From the NCBI GenBank assembly GCA_016875515.1, contig VGRA01000038.1, forward strand, positions 1-11,877: a stretch of 11,877 nt of DNA. Direction: 5' to 3'. The position numbers and the translations under genes are program-made. The notes beneath the pieces were generated by a model. The model saw nothing but the letters and a program-made list of their open reading frames with translations, made no database searches and was not told the DNA's origin. Shown here piece after piece: positions 1 to 5,484 of this stretch; position 1 is the first letter of the stretch, and the number at the start of each line of letters is the position of its first letter. Source of the DNA: Deltaproteobacteria bacterium. GTDB taxonomy: Bacteria; Myxococcota; Myxococcia; Myxococcales; Myxococcaceae.

Positions 1-1
1 C

Positions 2-775
2 GCGGAGGTGCCTCTGGGGATGCACTACGTCCGCGTGGACGGCCCGTCCGGGGAGCGGTTCGGCCAGGGGCTGGACCTGCAGGGCAGGGAGGGGAAGGTG
101 CGGGCGGTCTTCACCGGCGGCGGGGCGCGCGCGGCGGCCCCGTCCGCGGAGGACGGCCCCTTCAGCACGCCGGTGCTGGACGCGAACGCGGTGTACCGGA
201 TGGTGCAGCTGTGCAAGGCGGCGGGCGCGCGCTTCGCCGTGGTGGGGTTGGTGTACCAGTCCAGCGGCTCGCAGCTGACGGCCAACACGGCGGTGTTCTC
301 CGTGCAGAAGCAGGGCTTCGCCGTGCTGAAGCCCCAGCCGTTCGACGCGGAGTTCCTCACCGCCAACGTGGACGCGTATAAGCTGGGCTCGCAGGTGGCG
401 GAGTTGCTCAAGGAGTTCCCCGCCCCCTCGCCGCTGCCGCACTCGCTGGCCGGCAAGGCCTCCGCGGCGATGCCGAGCGACGCGCCCGTGGACGTGGAGG
501 TGAAGGTGGCCACCCGCGAGTCCGGCAAGCCGGCCCCGCTGCCCAACCCGCGTTCCGCCGGGGACCGCGTGGTGTACCCGCCTGCCACCCCCGCCCCGTA
601 CGAGACGGGGCCGCTGCCCCCGAAGGGCCCGGCCGTCTCCCAGCAGGAAGGCGGGGTGGCCTGGTGGGTTTGGGCGCTCGTGGGAGTGGGTGTGGCAGGG
701 GCGGTGGGCGGCGCGGCATATGGCATCACCCAGGCCACCAAGCCGGTCACCGGCACGGTGACGGCCACGTGGTGA
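2..775 (+). CDS. Hypothetical protein with one C-terminal transmembrane segment (5' truncated)
   Basis: The reading frame is open to the left edge of the window (codons GCG GAG precede the GTG at 8), so the true start probably lies upstream and what is seen is a C-terminal part of about 257 residues. Numbering from the GTG at 8: residues 1-130 look like a folded soluble domain with alternating hydrophobic strands (for example RFAVVGLVYQSSGSQL); 135-215 is a Pro/Ala-rich linker; 217-240 is a Trp-rich hydrophobic segment (starting VAWWVWALVGVG) that should cross the membrane; and a 15-residue tail ends in TGTVTATW. Soluble domain, Pro-rich linker and a late TM segment resemble many myxobacterial envelope proteins, but I recognise no named family. 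The Kelch lipoprotein gene follows directly: a possible GTG start at 772 overlaps this stop codon and an ATG lies 17 nt after it, so the two are probably one transcript. Function unknown. That it is coding is well supported by sustained GC3-rich codon use and the clean junction. Confidence 0.72.
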   Translation, partial: AEVPLGMHYVRVDGPSGERFGQGLDLQGREGKVRAVFTGGGARAAAPSAEDGPFSTPVLDANAVYRMVQLCKAAGARFAVVGLVYQSSGSQLTANTAVFSVQKQGFAVLKPQPFDAEFLTANVDAYKLGSQVAELLKEFPAPSPLPHSLAGKASAAMPSDAPVDVEVKVATRESGKPAPLPNPRSAGDRVVYPPATPAPYETGPLPPKGPAVSQQEGGVAWWVWALVGVGVAGAVGGAAYGITQATKPVTGTVTATW

Positions 776-792
776 GCGGGAGCAAGGCATCC

Positions 793-2379
793 ATGGTTTC
801 CATCCGCACCCAATTGTTGTCGCTCGCCGCCGGGCTCGCGCTGGGATGTGCGCCGCGCACCCAGGCGTACGACGTGAAGCTCATCACCCAGGCCTGCGGC
901 GGGGACCGCTCCCCGGTGGAGGGGGTGTCCTACGCCCAGCTTCGCGTCACCGGTGACGGGATGGAGCCCCTCACCGTGACCGGCGGCTACGGGGACGGCT
1001 CGCTGTCCCTTCCGGAGGTGCCGGCGGGGAAGAACCGCCGCATCGAGGCGCGCGCCTACCAGGGGGACCCGGCCACGGGCGGGCAGATGGTGTCGCTGGG
1101 GCGCTCCACCCTCTTCGACATCCCGGAGATCATTCCCGCAGGGAAGGGGCAGCCGGTGAGCGTGACGGTGTTCCTGCGGCGGGTGAACGCCTTCTCGCGC
1201 CTGTCGTCCGCGTCCAACCCGGACACCTGCACGGGGCTGAAGACGGCCCGCGCGGGCCACGGTGCCACGCTGCTGCCGGACGGGCGCGTCTACGTGTCCG
1301 GCGGCTTCAGCGTGCAGGGCAGCCGGCGCTCGGCGCTCTCCAGCGCGGAGATCTTCTACCCGTCCTCGGGCGAGTTCTCCCAGGCGGAGGAGCTGGCGTT
1401 CGTCTCCCCCAACGGCGTGGCCTACCCCACGCCGCGGGCCTTCCATGTCGCCACGCTGTTGAACTCCGGCAATGGGCAGGTGCTCATCACCGGCGGCGAG
1501 ACCTACACGGACAGCGGCAACCCCGCCCCCATCACCTTCGGCCTCCTCTACGATCCCCCGTACAACGACTACGGCGTCATCCGCATGAAGGTGGAGCGCA
1601 GCCGCCACCAGGCGGCCCGGGACGAGACCGGCCGCGTGGTGCTGGTGGGGGGCGTGGACAAGTCCAACGCGCCCATCGCGTCCATGGAGTACTACCAGGC
1701 GGGGTTGTACGAGACGAAGGACGTGGTGGACGCCACGGGGGCGGCGCTGACGCTCAAGCGCGTGGGCCACTCCATGGCCCCGGTGCAGGGCGGGAAGTTC
1801 CTGGCGGTGGCCGGGGGCAGCGACGGGGCCACCCTCCAGGACGCGGTGCGCTTTCTCGCGTTTGACGGGGAGCGGTTCGGCTTTGCCGAGTCCACCAGCC
1901 CGCAGCTGAGGGACCCGCGCCGGGGCGGCGTGCTCGCGCCGTTCCGGGGAGGCGAGGAGCTGCTGCTGCTCGGCGGCTTCAACGCCGTGTCCGAGTCCAG
2001 CTTCACCCCCGTCGTGACGACGGAGTTGCTGAAGACCGGCCAGGCCTTCCAGGTGAGCGACGGTCCCGCCCTGCCCAGCGCGCGCGGCCACCTGTGCGCG
2101 GCGCCGCTGGGGGACGGGCGGGTGCTCACCGTGGGGGGGTACCTGATGGACGCGGTGACCGGGGCGCGGAGCGACTCGTCCGCGGAGCTCGTCTCCCCGA
2201 AGGCGGACGGCACCGCGGAGGCGGTGGCGCTGCCGCCCATGAACCAGGGGCGCCACTTCGCCACCTGCACGCTCATGCAGGATGGCAGCGTTCTGGTGCT
2301 GGGCGGGGTGAACGCCGTGGGCGCCACCCAGACGGCGCTGGACGAGGCCTGGGTGTTCACTCCGGCGCCGCTGGAGTGA
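793..2379 (+). CDS. Secreted lipoprotein with about seven Kelch repeats (beta-propeller)
   Basis: With the ATG at 793 the protein has 528 residues and opens with a lipoprotein-type signal (MVSIRTQLLSLAAGLALGC, predicted lipidated Cys19). This start is preferred over longer in-frame ones because it puts the signal peptide at the N terminus and has GGGAGCAAGG just upstream; GTG 772, overlapping the previous stop, is an alternative that adds seven residues. Residues about 25-150 look like an Ig-like or carboxypeptidase-regulatory-like beta domain. From about 152 to 510 there are seven Kelch-type motifs, each an R-H-A type strand, a D-G-x-V/L turn and a hydrophobic strand ending in GG: GRVYVSGGF, GQVLITGGE, GRVVLVGGV, GKFLAVAGG, EELLLLGGF, GRVLTVGGY and GSVLVLGGV. 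Seven repeats fit one complete propeller. Kelch propellers usually bind proteins or sugars, and some (galactose oxidase type) are enzymes; no oxidase copper ligands were identified. Probably anchored to the outer membrane, facing periplasm or surface. The specific role is unknown. Confidence 0.85.
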   Translation: MVSIRTQLLSLAAGLALGCAPRTQAYDVKLITQACGGDRSPVEGVSYAQLRVTGDGMEPLTVTGGYGDGSLSLPEVPAGKNRRIEARAYQGDPATGGQMVSLGRSTLFDIPEIIPAGKGQPVSVTVFLRRVNAFSRLSSASNPDTCTGLKTARAGHGATLLPDGRVYVSGGFSVQGSRRSALSSAEIFYPSSGEFSQAEELAFVSPNGVAYPTPRAFHVATLLNSGNGQVLITGGETYTDSGNPAPITFGLLYDPPYNDYGVIRMKVERSRHQAARDETGRVVLVGGVDKSNAPIASMEYYQAGLYETKDVVDATGAALTLKRVGHSMAPVQGGKFLAVAGGSDGATLQDAVRFLAFDGERFGFAESTSPQLRDPRRGGVLAPFRGGEELLLLGGFNAVSESSFTPVVTTELLKTGQAFQVSDGPALPSARGHLCAAPLGDGRVLTVGGYLMDAVTGARSDSSAELVSPKADGTAEAVALPPMNQGRHFATCTLMQDGSVLVLGGVNAVGATQTALDEAWVFTPAPLE

Positions 2380-2382
2380 GGG

Positions 2383-2401
2383 GCGGTCGGCGGGGGACCG
2401 C
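2383..2401 (+). terminator. Stem-loop just after the Kelch gene, possible terminator
   Basis: A perfect 6-bp inverted repeat (GCGGTC / GACCGC) with a 7-nt loop begins 3 nt after the Kelch lipoprotein stop, in the convergent gap with the minus-strand lipoprotein gene. No T run follows, so an intrinsic terminator is only a guess; in DNA this GC-rich, short stems also arise by chance. Confidence 0.28.
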
Positions 2402-2475
2402 TGGTCCACCCGCGTCCGTGGCCCCGTTCAGGCCTGCCGATGCGTCCGGCAGCTTCACCTTGCCGAGCGACCACC

Positions 2476-2490
2476 GCTGTCCGGGACAGC
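2476..2490 (-). terminator. Stem-loop after the minus-strand lipoprotein gene, possible terminator
   Basis: GCTGTC / GACAGC forms a 6-bp stem around a 3-nt loop, 10 nt beyond the stop codon of the lipoprotein gene on the minus strand. There is no T run on either side. Position in a convergent intergenic gap is the main argument for a role in ending transcription or protecting the 3' end. Confidence 0.28.
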
Positions 2491-2500
2491 CGCCAGCCGC

Positions 2501-2923
2501 TCAGCGCGCTGAGGACTCGGACTTCTGCACCTCGGCCTCCAGCAAGCGGATCTCCTGGTCCATCTGGACGAGCCGCGCGCACGCGTCCCGGTTCTCCGGG
2601 TTCGCCAGGAAGGCGCGGGGGCCCGGCGCGGCGGGGAGCCCGCTGCCGCCCCCCACCGTGCGGCAGGCCAGCTTGAACACGGACATGTCCGCGTCCCGCA
2701 GCCCGCGCGCCGCGGCCCGCGCGGCGTCCCCGAGCATCCCGTCGGACGCGCCGGCGGCGGCTGCGGCAGCCTGGTTGGCCACCGTCCCACCGCCGTACCT
2801 GCCGTAGAGCGCCTCCTCGCGGGCCTGCAGGTCCACGCGGAGGTCCGCCAGCCGCTGGCGCGGGGTGCGGCAACCCGCCGCGGCGAGCAGCACCGCGGCG
2901 GCGAGCAGGAGCGTCCTCGTCAT
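2501..2923 (-). CDS. Small lipoprotein of unknown function
   Basis: A 140-residue protein with a clear lipoprotein signal: short basic start (MTR), hydrophobic LLLAAAVLLAAAGC core and lipobox AAGC with lipidated Cys18. A strong ribosome site (GGAAGGAAGG, 5 nt before the ATG) fixes the start. The mature part starts with a predicted helix rich in R/L/E (residues 20-42), passes through an Ala/Gly-rich stretch (44-75), carries two further cysteines (C87 and C115) that could form a disulfide in the periplasm, and ends in an amphipathic helix (about 118-134, MDQEIRLLEAEVQK) with coiled-coil character. No named family is recognised. It lies 18 nt downstream of the coiled-coil membrane protein gene and is very likely translated from the same mRNA, suggesting a shared envelope role, perhaps helix-helix contact between the two proteins. 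That link is inference. The sorting residue after Cys is Arg, which does not decide the membrane by itself. Confidence 0.8.
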   Translation of the reverse strand: MTRTLLLAAAVLLAAAGCRTPRQRLADLRVDLQAREEALYGRYGGGTVANQAAAAAAGASDGMLGDAARAAARGLRDADMSVFKLACRTVGGGSGLPAAPGPRAFLANPENRDACARLVQMDQEIRLLEAEVQKSESSAR

Positions 2924-2941
2924 GGCGACCTTCCTTCCCCT

Positions 2942-3943
2942 CTAGGCCTCCGCTGCCTTCTCCGCGGCGACCTCGGCGGCCGCGGCGGCCTCGGCCACCA
3001 CCGGCGCCGGGGCCGCGGGGGCAACCGCCGCTGCCTCCTCGGCCGTCTTCGCCGCCGCCACCGCGGCGGCCTCCGCTGCCTTCTCCGCGGCGACCTCGGC
3101 GGCCTGGCGCTCCTCCACGGACTTGTCGGACGCGGCCAGCTCCTCCGCCGTCAGCTCCGTCCGGTCCACCGCCGTGCCGGTCTTCTTCTCCAGGTCCTTG
3201 ATGGCCCGGGCGAGCAGGTCCCGCTCCAGCAGCACGCGGTTGAGCCGCTTCTCCACGGCGCGGAACTTGTCCTTGGTCAGCTCCATCTCGGACTGCGCCA
3301 CCTTCAGGAAACGCGCCCCGTTGTCCGCGCGGACCTTCAGCTTGCGCACCTCGTTTTCCAGCTCGGAGGCCTTGTGGCGCGCCTTGCTCGCGTCCGACTC
3401 CAGGCGCGCCATCTTCTCGCGGTCCTGGTCGTTCAGCTCGCGCACCACCTTCTGGATGACCACCTGCGGCCTCTCCGCCCGCGGCTCCTCCTTCTTCTCC
3501 ACCGGCGCGGCCTCCACCGGCGCGGGGGCGGGACGGCGGGCGCCCGGCTTGTCGGACTTCAGCCGCTCTATCTCCACCAGCGCAGAGGCCAGCTCCGCGC
3601 GCACGTTCTCCAGCTGGATGGAGGCGTTGCGCTCCACCTCGGCGCGGGCCTTCACCAGGTCCTGGTTGCCCTTGTCCGCCTCCTTCTCCTCGTGGAGCTT
3701 CTTCTTGGTGGCCTTGAGCGCGTCCTTCGCCTCGCGCAGCTCCGCGCGGAGCGTCTCCATCTCCTTGCGCTTCTTCTCCAGCTCCGCCTCTGCGGACTTC
3801 TGCGTGGCAGGCGCCTCGCCAGAGGCCTGGCGGGCCTGCGGGACGTTGTTGTTCGCCGGGGCGGCCGGGGTCTTGTTCCCGAAGAGCAGGAAGTACTGCT
3901 GGGCGACGACGATGATGCCGAGGACGACGATTGCAATGACCAC
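2942..3943 (-). CDS. Membrane-anchored coiled-coil protein with Ala-rich C-terminal tail
   Basis: A 333-residue protein starting at GTG 3943, with GGAGG 10 nt upstream. Residues 1-22 form one hydrophobic segment (VIAIVVLGIIVVAQQYFLLF) that probably anchors it in the inner membrane with the rest in the periplasm; the orientation is inferred. A short Pro/Asn/Gln linker (24-48) leads to a long charged helix with heptad-like patterning (about 50-130, rich in E, K, L and A), a Pro/Ala break (132-158, APAPVEAAPVEKKEEP), a second long coiled coil (about 160-280), and an Ala/Glu/Val-rich tail to the end. The tail contains two identical copies of AAEVAAEKAAEA (281-292 and 322-333), from a 37-bp DNA repeat. 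The plan (N-terminal TM, long helix, Ala-rich segments) recalls TolA-like proteins and would often be labelled so, but I see no TolA C-terminal domain. It heads a two-gene unit with the small lipoprotein. A stem-loop with T run lies between it and htpX, so it may have its own promoter. Function unknown; a structural or spacer role in the envelope is plausible. Confidence 0.82.
   Translation of the reverse strand: MVIAIVVLGIIVVAQQYFLLFGNKTPAAPANNNVPQARQASGEAPATQKSAEAELEKKRKEMETLRAELREAKDALKATKKKLHEEKEADKGNQDLVKARAEVERNASIQLENVRAELASALVEIERLKSDKPGARRPAPAPVEAAPVEKKEEPRAERPQVVIQKVVRELNDQDREKMARLESDASKARHKASELENEVRKLKVRADNGARFLKVAQSEMELTKDKFRAVEKRLNRVLLERDLLARAIKDLEKKTGTAVDRTELTAEELAASDKSVEERQAAEVAAEKAAEAAAVAAAKTAEEAAAVAPAAPAPVVAEAAAAAEVAAEKAAEA
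2945..2981 (-). repeat. 37-bp direct repeat, copy next to the stop codon
   Basis: A perfect copy of the sequence at 3068-3104, lying in the same reading frame 123 bp (41 codons) away and encoding the last 12 residues of the coiled-coil protein (AAEVAAEKAAEA). Perfect identity at the DNA level, not just in protein, suggests a recent duplication or gene conversion, or slippage in low-complexity coding DNA. Confidence 0.9.
3068..3104 (-). repeat. 37-bp direct repeat, internal copy
   Basis: Perfect match to 2945-2981, encoding residues 281-292 of the coiled-coil protein. The segment between the copies encodes an Ala-rich stretch, so one repeat unit plus spacer (41 codons) could be lost or gained by recombination without shifting the frame. 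Confidence 0.9.
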
Positions 3944-3964
3944 GGGGGAACGACCTCCAGTGTG

Positions 3965-3993
3965 AAAACGAGCGGCGCACCTTGCAGCGCCGC
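3965..3993 (-). terminator. Stem-loop with T run downstream of htpX
   Basis: Read on the minus strand, a perfect 7-bp stem GCGGCGC / GCGCCGC with an 8-nt loop is followed by TCGTTTTCAC. This begins 36 nt after the htpX stop and ends about 20 nt before the GTG of the next minus-strand gene. A GC-rich stem followed closely by four Ts fits a modest intrinsic terminator or an attenuator separating htpX from the coiled-coil/lipoprotein pair. The T run is short and interrupted, so read-through is likely. Confidence 0.45.
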
Positions 3994-4029
3994 GCCCCCC
4001 GCGGTCAACCCGGCCGCCCGCGGAAAGAC

Positions 4030-4899
4030 TCAGCCGCGCGGCATATCCCGGAGGCGCCGGATGCGCTCCTCCATGGGCGGGTGGGTGCTGAACAGGGCGA
4101 GGATGGCCCCGCCGGACAGCGGGTTGGCGATGAAGAGGTGCGAGGTGGCAGGGGCCCGGTCGTACGGGTGCAGGTGCACGCCCCGGTCAATCCGGTCCAG
4201 CGCGTCCGCCAGCGCGTCCGGGTCCCCGAGCAACTGGGCCCCGGTGGCGTCCGCCTCGTACTCGCGCGAGCGGCTTACCGCCAGCTGCAGCAGCGTGGCG
4301 GCAAGGGGGGCCACCAGCAGAACGCCCAGCTGCGCCAGCCCGGACGCCCCCTCGTCGTCGCGGTCCCGACCGCCGCCCAGGACCGCTCCGCCGAACCAGA
4401 AAATGGACTGGGCCACGTAGCTGATGACGCCCGCGAGCGACGCGGCCACCGTGCTGATGAGCGTGTCCCGGTTGGCCACGTGCGCCAGTTCGTGCGCCAG
4501 CACCGCCATCACCTCGCGCTGGGAGAGCGACTCCAGCAGCCCCGCCGTGACCGCCACCGCCGCGTGCTCGGGGTTGCGCCCCGTGGCGAACGCGTTGGGG
4601 GCGTGCGTTGGGATGAAGTACAGGCGCGGCACCGGGATGCCGGCGCGCTCGGACAGGCGCCGGAGCCCCTCGTGGAGCCACGGTGCGCTGGCGAACGGGA
4701 ACTCCTGTGCCCCGTGCATGGCCAGCGCCAGCTTGTCGCTGAACCAGTAGGAGAAGAAGTTCATCCCCACCGCGAACACCGCCGCGATGGCCAGCCCGCG
4801 CGGACCGCCCACGGCCCGGCCCACCCACAGGGTGAGCGCCGTCATCCCGGCGAGCAGGACCGCGGTCTTCAGGTAGTTGCTGAGCGTGTGAGTGCGCAA
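4030..4899 (-). CDS. htpX: HtpX-like membrane zinc metalloprotease (M48 family)
   Basis: From the TTG at 4899 the protein has 289 residues, normal for HtpX, which degrades damaged or misassembled inner-membrane proteins. Hydrophobic segments at about 10-27 and 33-52 form the N-terminal membrane hairpin. The zinc site is HELAH (136-140) in VMAVLAHELAHVANRD, with the third ligand Glu215 in SREYEADATGAQL. Two more hydrophobic segments (about 150-175 and 187-207) lie between them, as in the family. The C-terminal motif STHPPMEERIRRL (271-283) is also typical. The start is uncertain: no ATG or GTG lies near the expected N terminus, the frame stays open upstream into the DsrE gene, and the first ATG inside (4845, residue 19) would cut the first membrane segment. 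TTG 4899 is my choice because it gives a family-like N terminus (RTHTLSNYLKTAVLL); the Shine-Dalgarno signal is poor. A DsrE-like gene sits 49 nt upstream on the same strand. The family assignment is firm. Confidence 0.93.
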   Translation of the reverse strand: MRTHTLSNYLKTAVLLAGMTALTLWVGRAVGGPRGLAIAAVFAVGMNFFSYWFSDKLALAMHGAQEFPFASAPWLHEGLRRLSERAGIPVPRLYFIPTHAPNAFATGRNPEHAAVAVTAGLLESLSQREVMAVLAHELAHVANRDTLISTVAASLAGVISYVAQSIFWFGGAVLGGGRDRDDEGASGLAQLGVLLVAPLAATLLQLAVSRSREYEADATGAQLLGDPDALADALDRIDRGVHLHPYDRAPATSHLFIANPLSGGAILALFSTHPPMEERIRRLRDMPRG

Positions 4900-4904
4900 A
4901 GTGA

Positions 4905-4937
4905 TATATAAGCTAATGGCCAGCGGGGGACCGTCAA
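4905..4937 (-). promoter_or_regulatory. Candidate sigma-70-type promoter for htpX
   Basis: On the minus strand, TTGACG (4937-4932) is followed after 16 nt by TAGCTT (4915-4910), which runs into TATATA (4910-4905). This is the most AT-rich patch in the window and lies in the 49-nt gap between the DsrE-like gene and htpX. The -35 matches consensus at five of six positions; the -10 is weak, and using TATATA instead gives a long 21-nt spacer. Transcription would begin around 4898-4903, almost at the TTG start, implying a very short leader or leaderless message. Confidence 0.4.
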
Positions 4938-4948
4938 CCCGGACTGCT

Positions 4949-5359
4949 CTACACGTAGAAGCGGTCAGCCATTCCCGCGGTGACGCCGAGCAGCGTGGAC
5001 CAGCCTGCCAGTTGGTCCACCTTCCCCTCGGCCTCCGCGGGGGTGCGCCCCAGCGCCGCGAGCGAGCCGGTGCAGCCCCACACCGTGCAGCCGCCGCTCT
5101 CTCGCAGGTGCTGCAGCAGGTCGCGCAGGGTGGGCAGGCCGCGCGCCTCGAAGCGGTCCGCCACGTCCGGGCGGTGGGGCAGGTCCGGCGCGTCCAGCCG
5201 GTCCTCCAGCAGCCGCTCGAGCGCCCACCAGGTGAAGACCAGGTGCACGGTCCGGCCGGACGCGGCTGCGGCGGCGGCAATGGCCAGCCCCTGGTGGACC
5301 CGGTCGTACTCGCCGGCGTGGAGGAAGACCGCCAGCGGCGGCAGGGGGGAGGCAGGCAT
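4949..5359 (-). CDS. DsrE/DsrF-like small protein
   Basis: A 136-residue protein starting at ATG 5359, with a weak GCGGAA ribosome site. It has the DsrE-like alpha/beta layout: strand AVFLHAGEYDRVHQGL (10-24) leading into an Ala-rich helix (25-34), a second strand TVHLVFTWWALERLL (37-51), a central region with charged loops (52-75), then helix LPTLRDLLQHLRESG and strand CTVWGCTGSLAALG (91-104), where family members often carry a functional cysteine. Here C91 and C96 are both present. Several DsrE-type proteins relay sulfur (TusBCD, DsrEF), but many single-gene members have no known role, and no other sulfur-transfer genes are in view. It is the first gene of the minus-strand group, divergent from the mevalonate operon, with htpX 49 nt downstream. 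Co-transcription with htpX is possible but a promoter-like patch lies between them. The fold assignment rests on pattern recognition only. Confidence 0.68.
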   Translation of the reverse strand: MPASPLPPLAVFLHAGEYDRVHQGLAIAAAAAASGRTVHLVFTWWALERLLEDRLDAPDLPHRPDVADRFEARGLPTLRDLLQHLRESGGCTVWGCTGSLAALGRTPAEAEGKVDQLAGWSTLLGVTAGMADRFYV

Positions 5360-5484
5360 GTTCCGCGGCGAGGGTTACGGGGGGATTTCGCCTTGCGTCA
5401 AGGGGGGGCCGCTGCTAACCGGCCCTAACCTGTTCCCCTTTTCCCGAAACGCGCCCCGCCCGTCCTCATCCAAGAGTCGCCCCC
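5360..5484. promoter_or_regulatory. Divergent control region of the mevalonate operon and the DsrE-like gene
   Basis: This 125-bp gap is the only upstream space for a promoter of the five-gene mevalonate operon and must also serve the minus-strand DsrE-like gene. It contains two direct copies of CTAACC (5415-5420 and 5425-5430) exactly 10 bp apart, and an inverted GGTTA at 5374-5378, near the DsrE start. TTGCGT (5393-5398) lies 17 nt before TAACCG (5416-5421), a weak sigma-70-like arrangement. A CCCCTTTTCCC tract follows. The assignment as a control region is by position; the individual sites are guesses. Confidence 0.5.

Noticed and set aside
25..2409. Long open frame on the minus strand (794 codons) opposite the first two genes
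   Set aside because: It lies antisense to two plus-strand genes with clear TM, lipoprotein and Kelch features. Its composition (Arg, His, Gly, Pro rich) is that of an antisense shadow in GC-rich DNA, with no recognisable domain.
1692..3980. Minus-strand open frame of 762 codons spanning three genes
   Set aside because: Out of frame with the lipoprotein and coiled-coil genes on the same strand and antisense to the Kelch gene; low-complexity Gly/Arg-rich product.
3999..4023. Two CCGCGG palindromes 14 nt apart upstream of the coiled-coil gene
   Set aside because: Such short GC palindromes are expected often at this base composition; no operator arrangement is evident.
3374..4911. Plus-strand open frames opposite the coiled-coil and htpX genes
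   Set aside because: Leu/Arg/His-rich antisense shadows; the minus-strand genes have clear domains and ribosome sites.
4900..5280. N-terminal extension making HtpX 416 residues long
   Set aside because: The extra region is antigenic-looking low-complexity sequence in another frame of the DsrE-like gene; HtpX homology starts near 4899, so a fusion is not supported.
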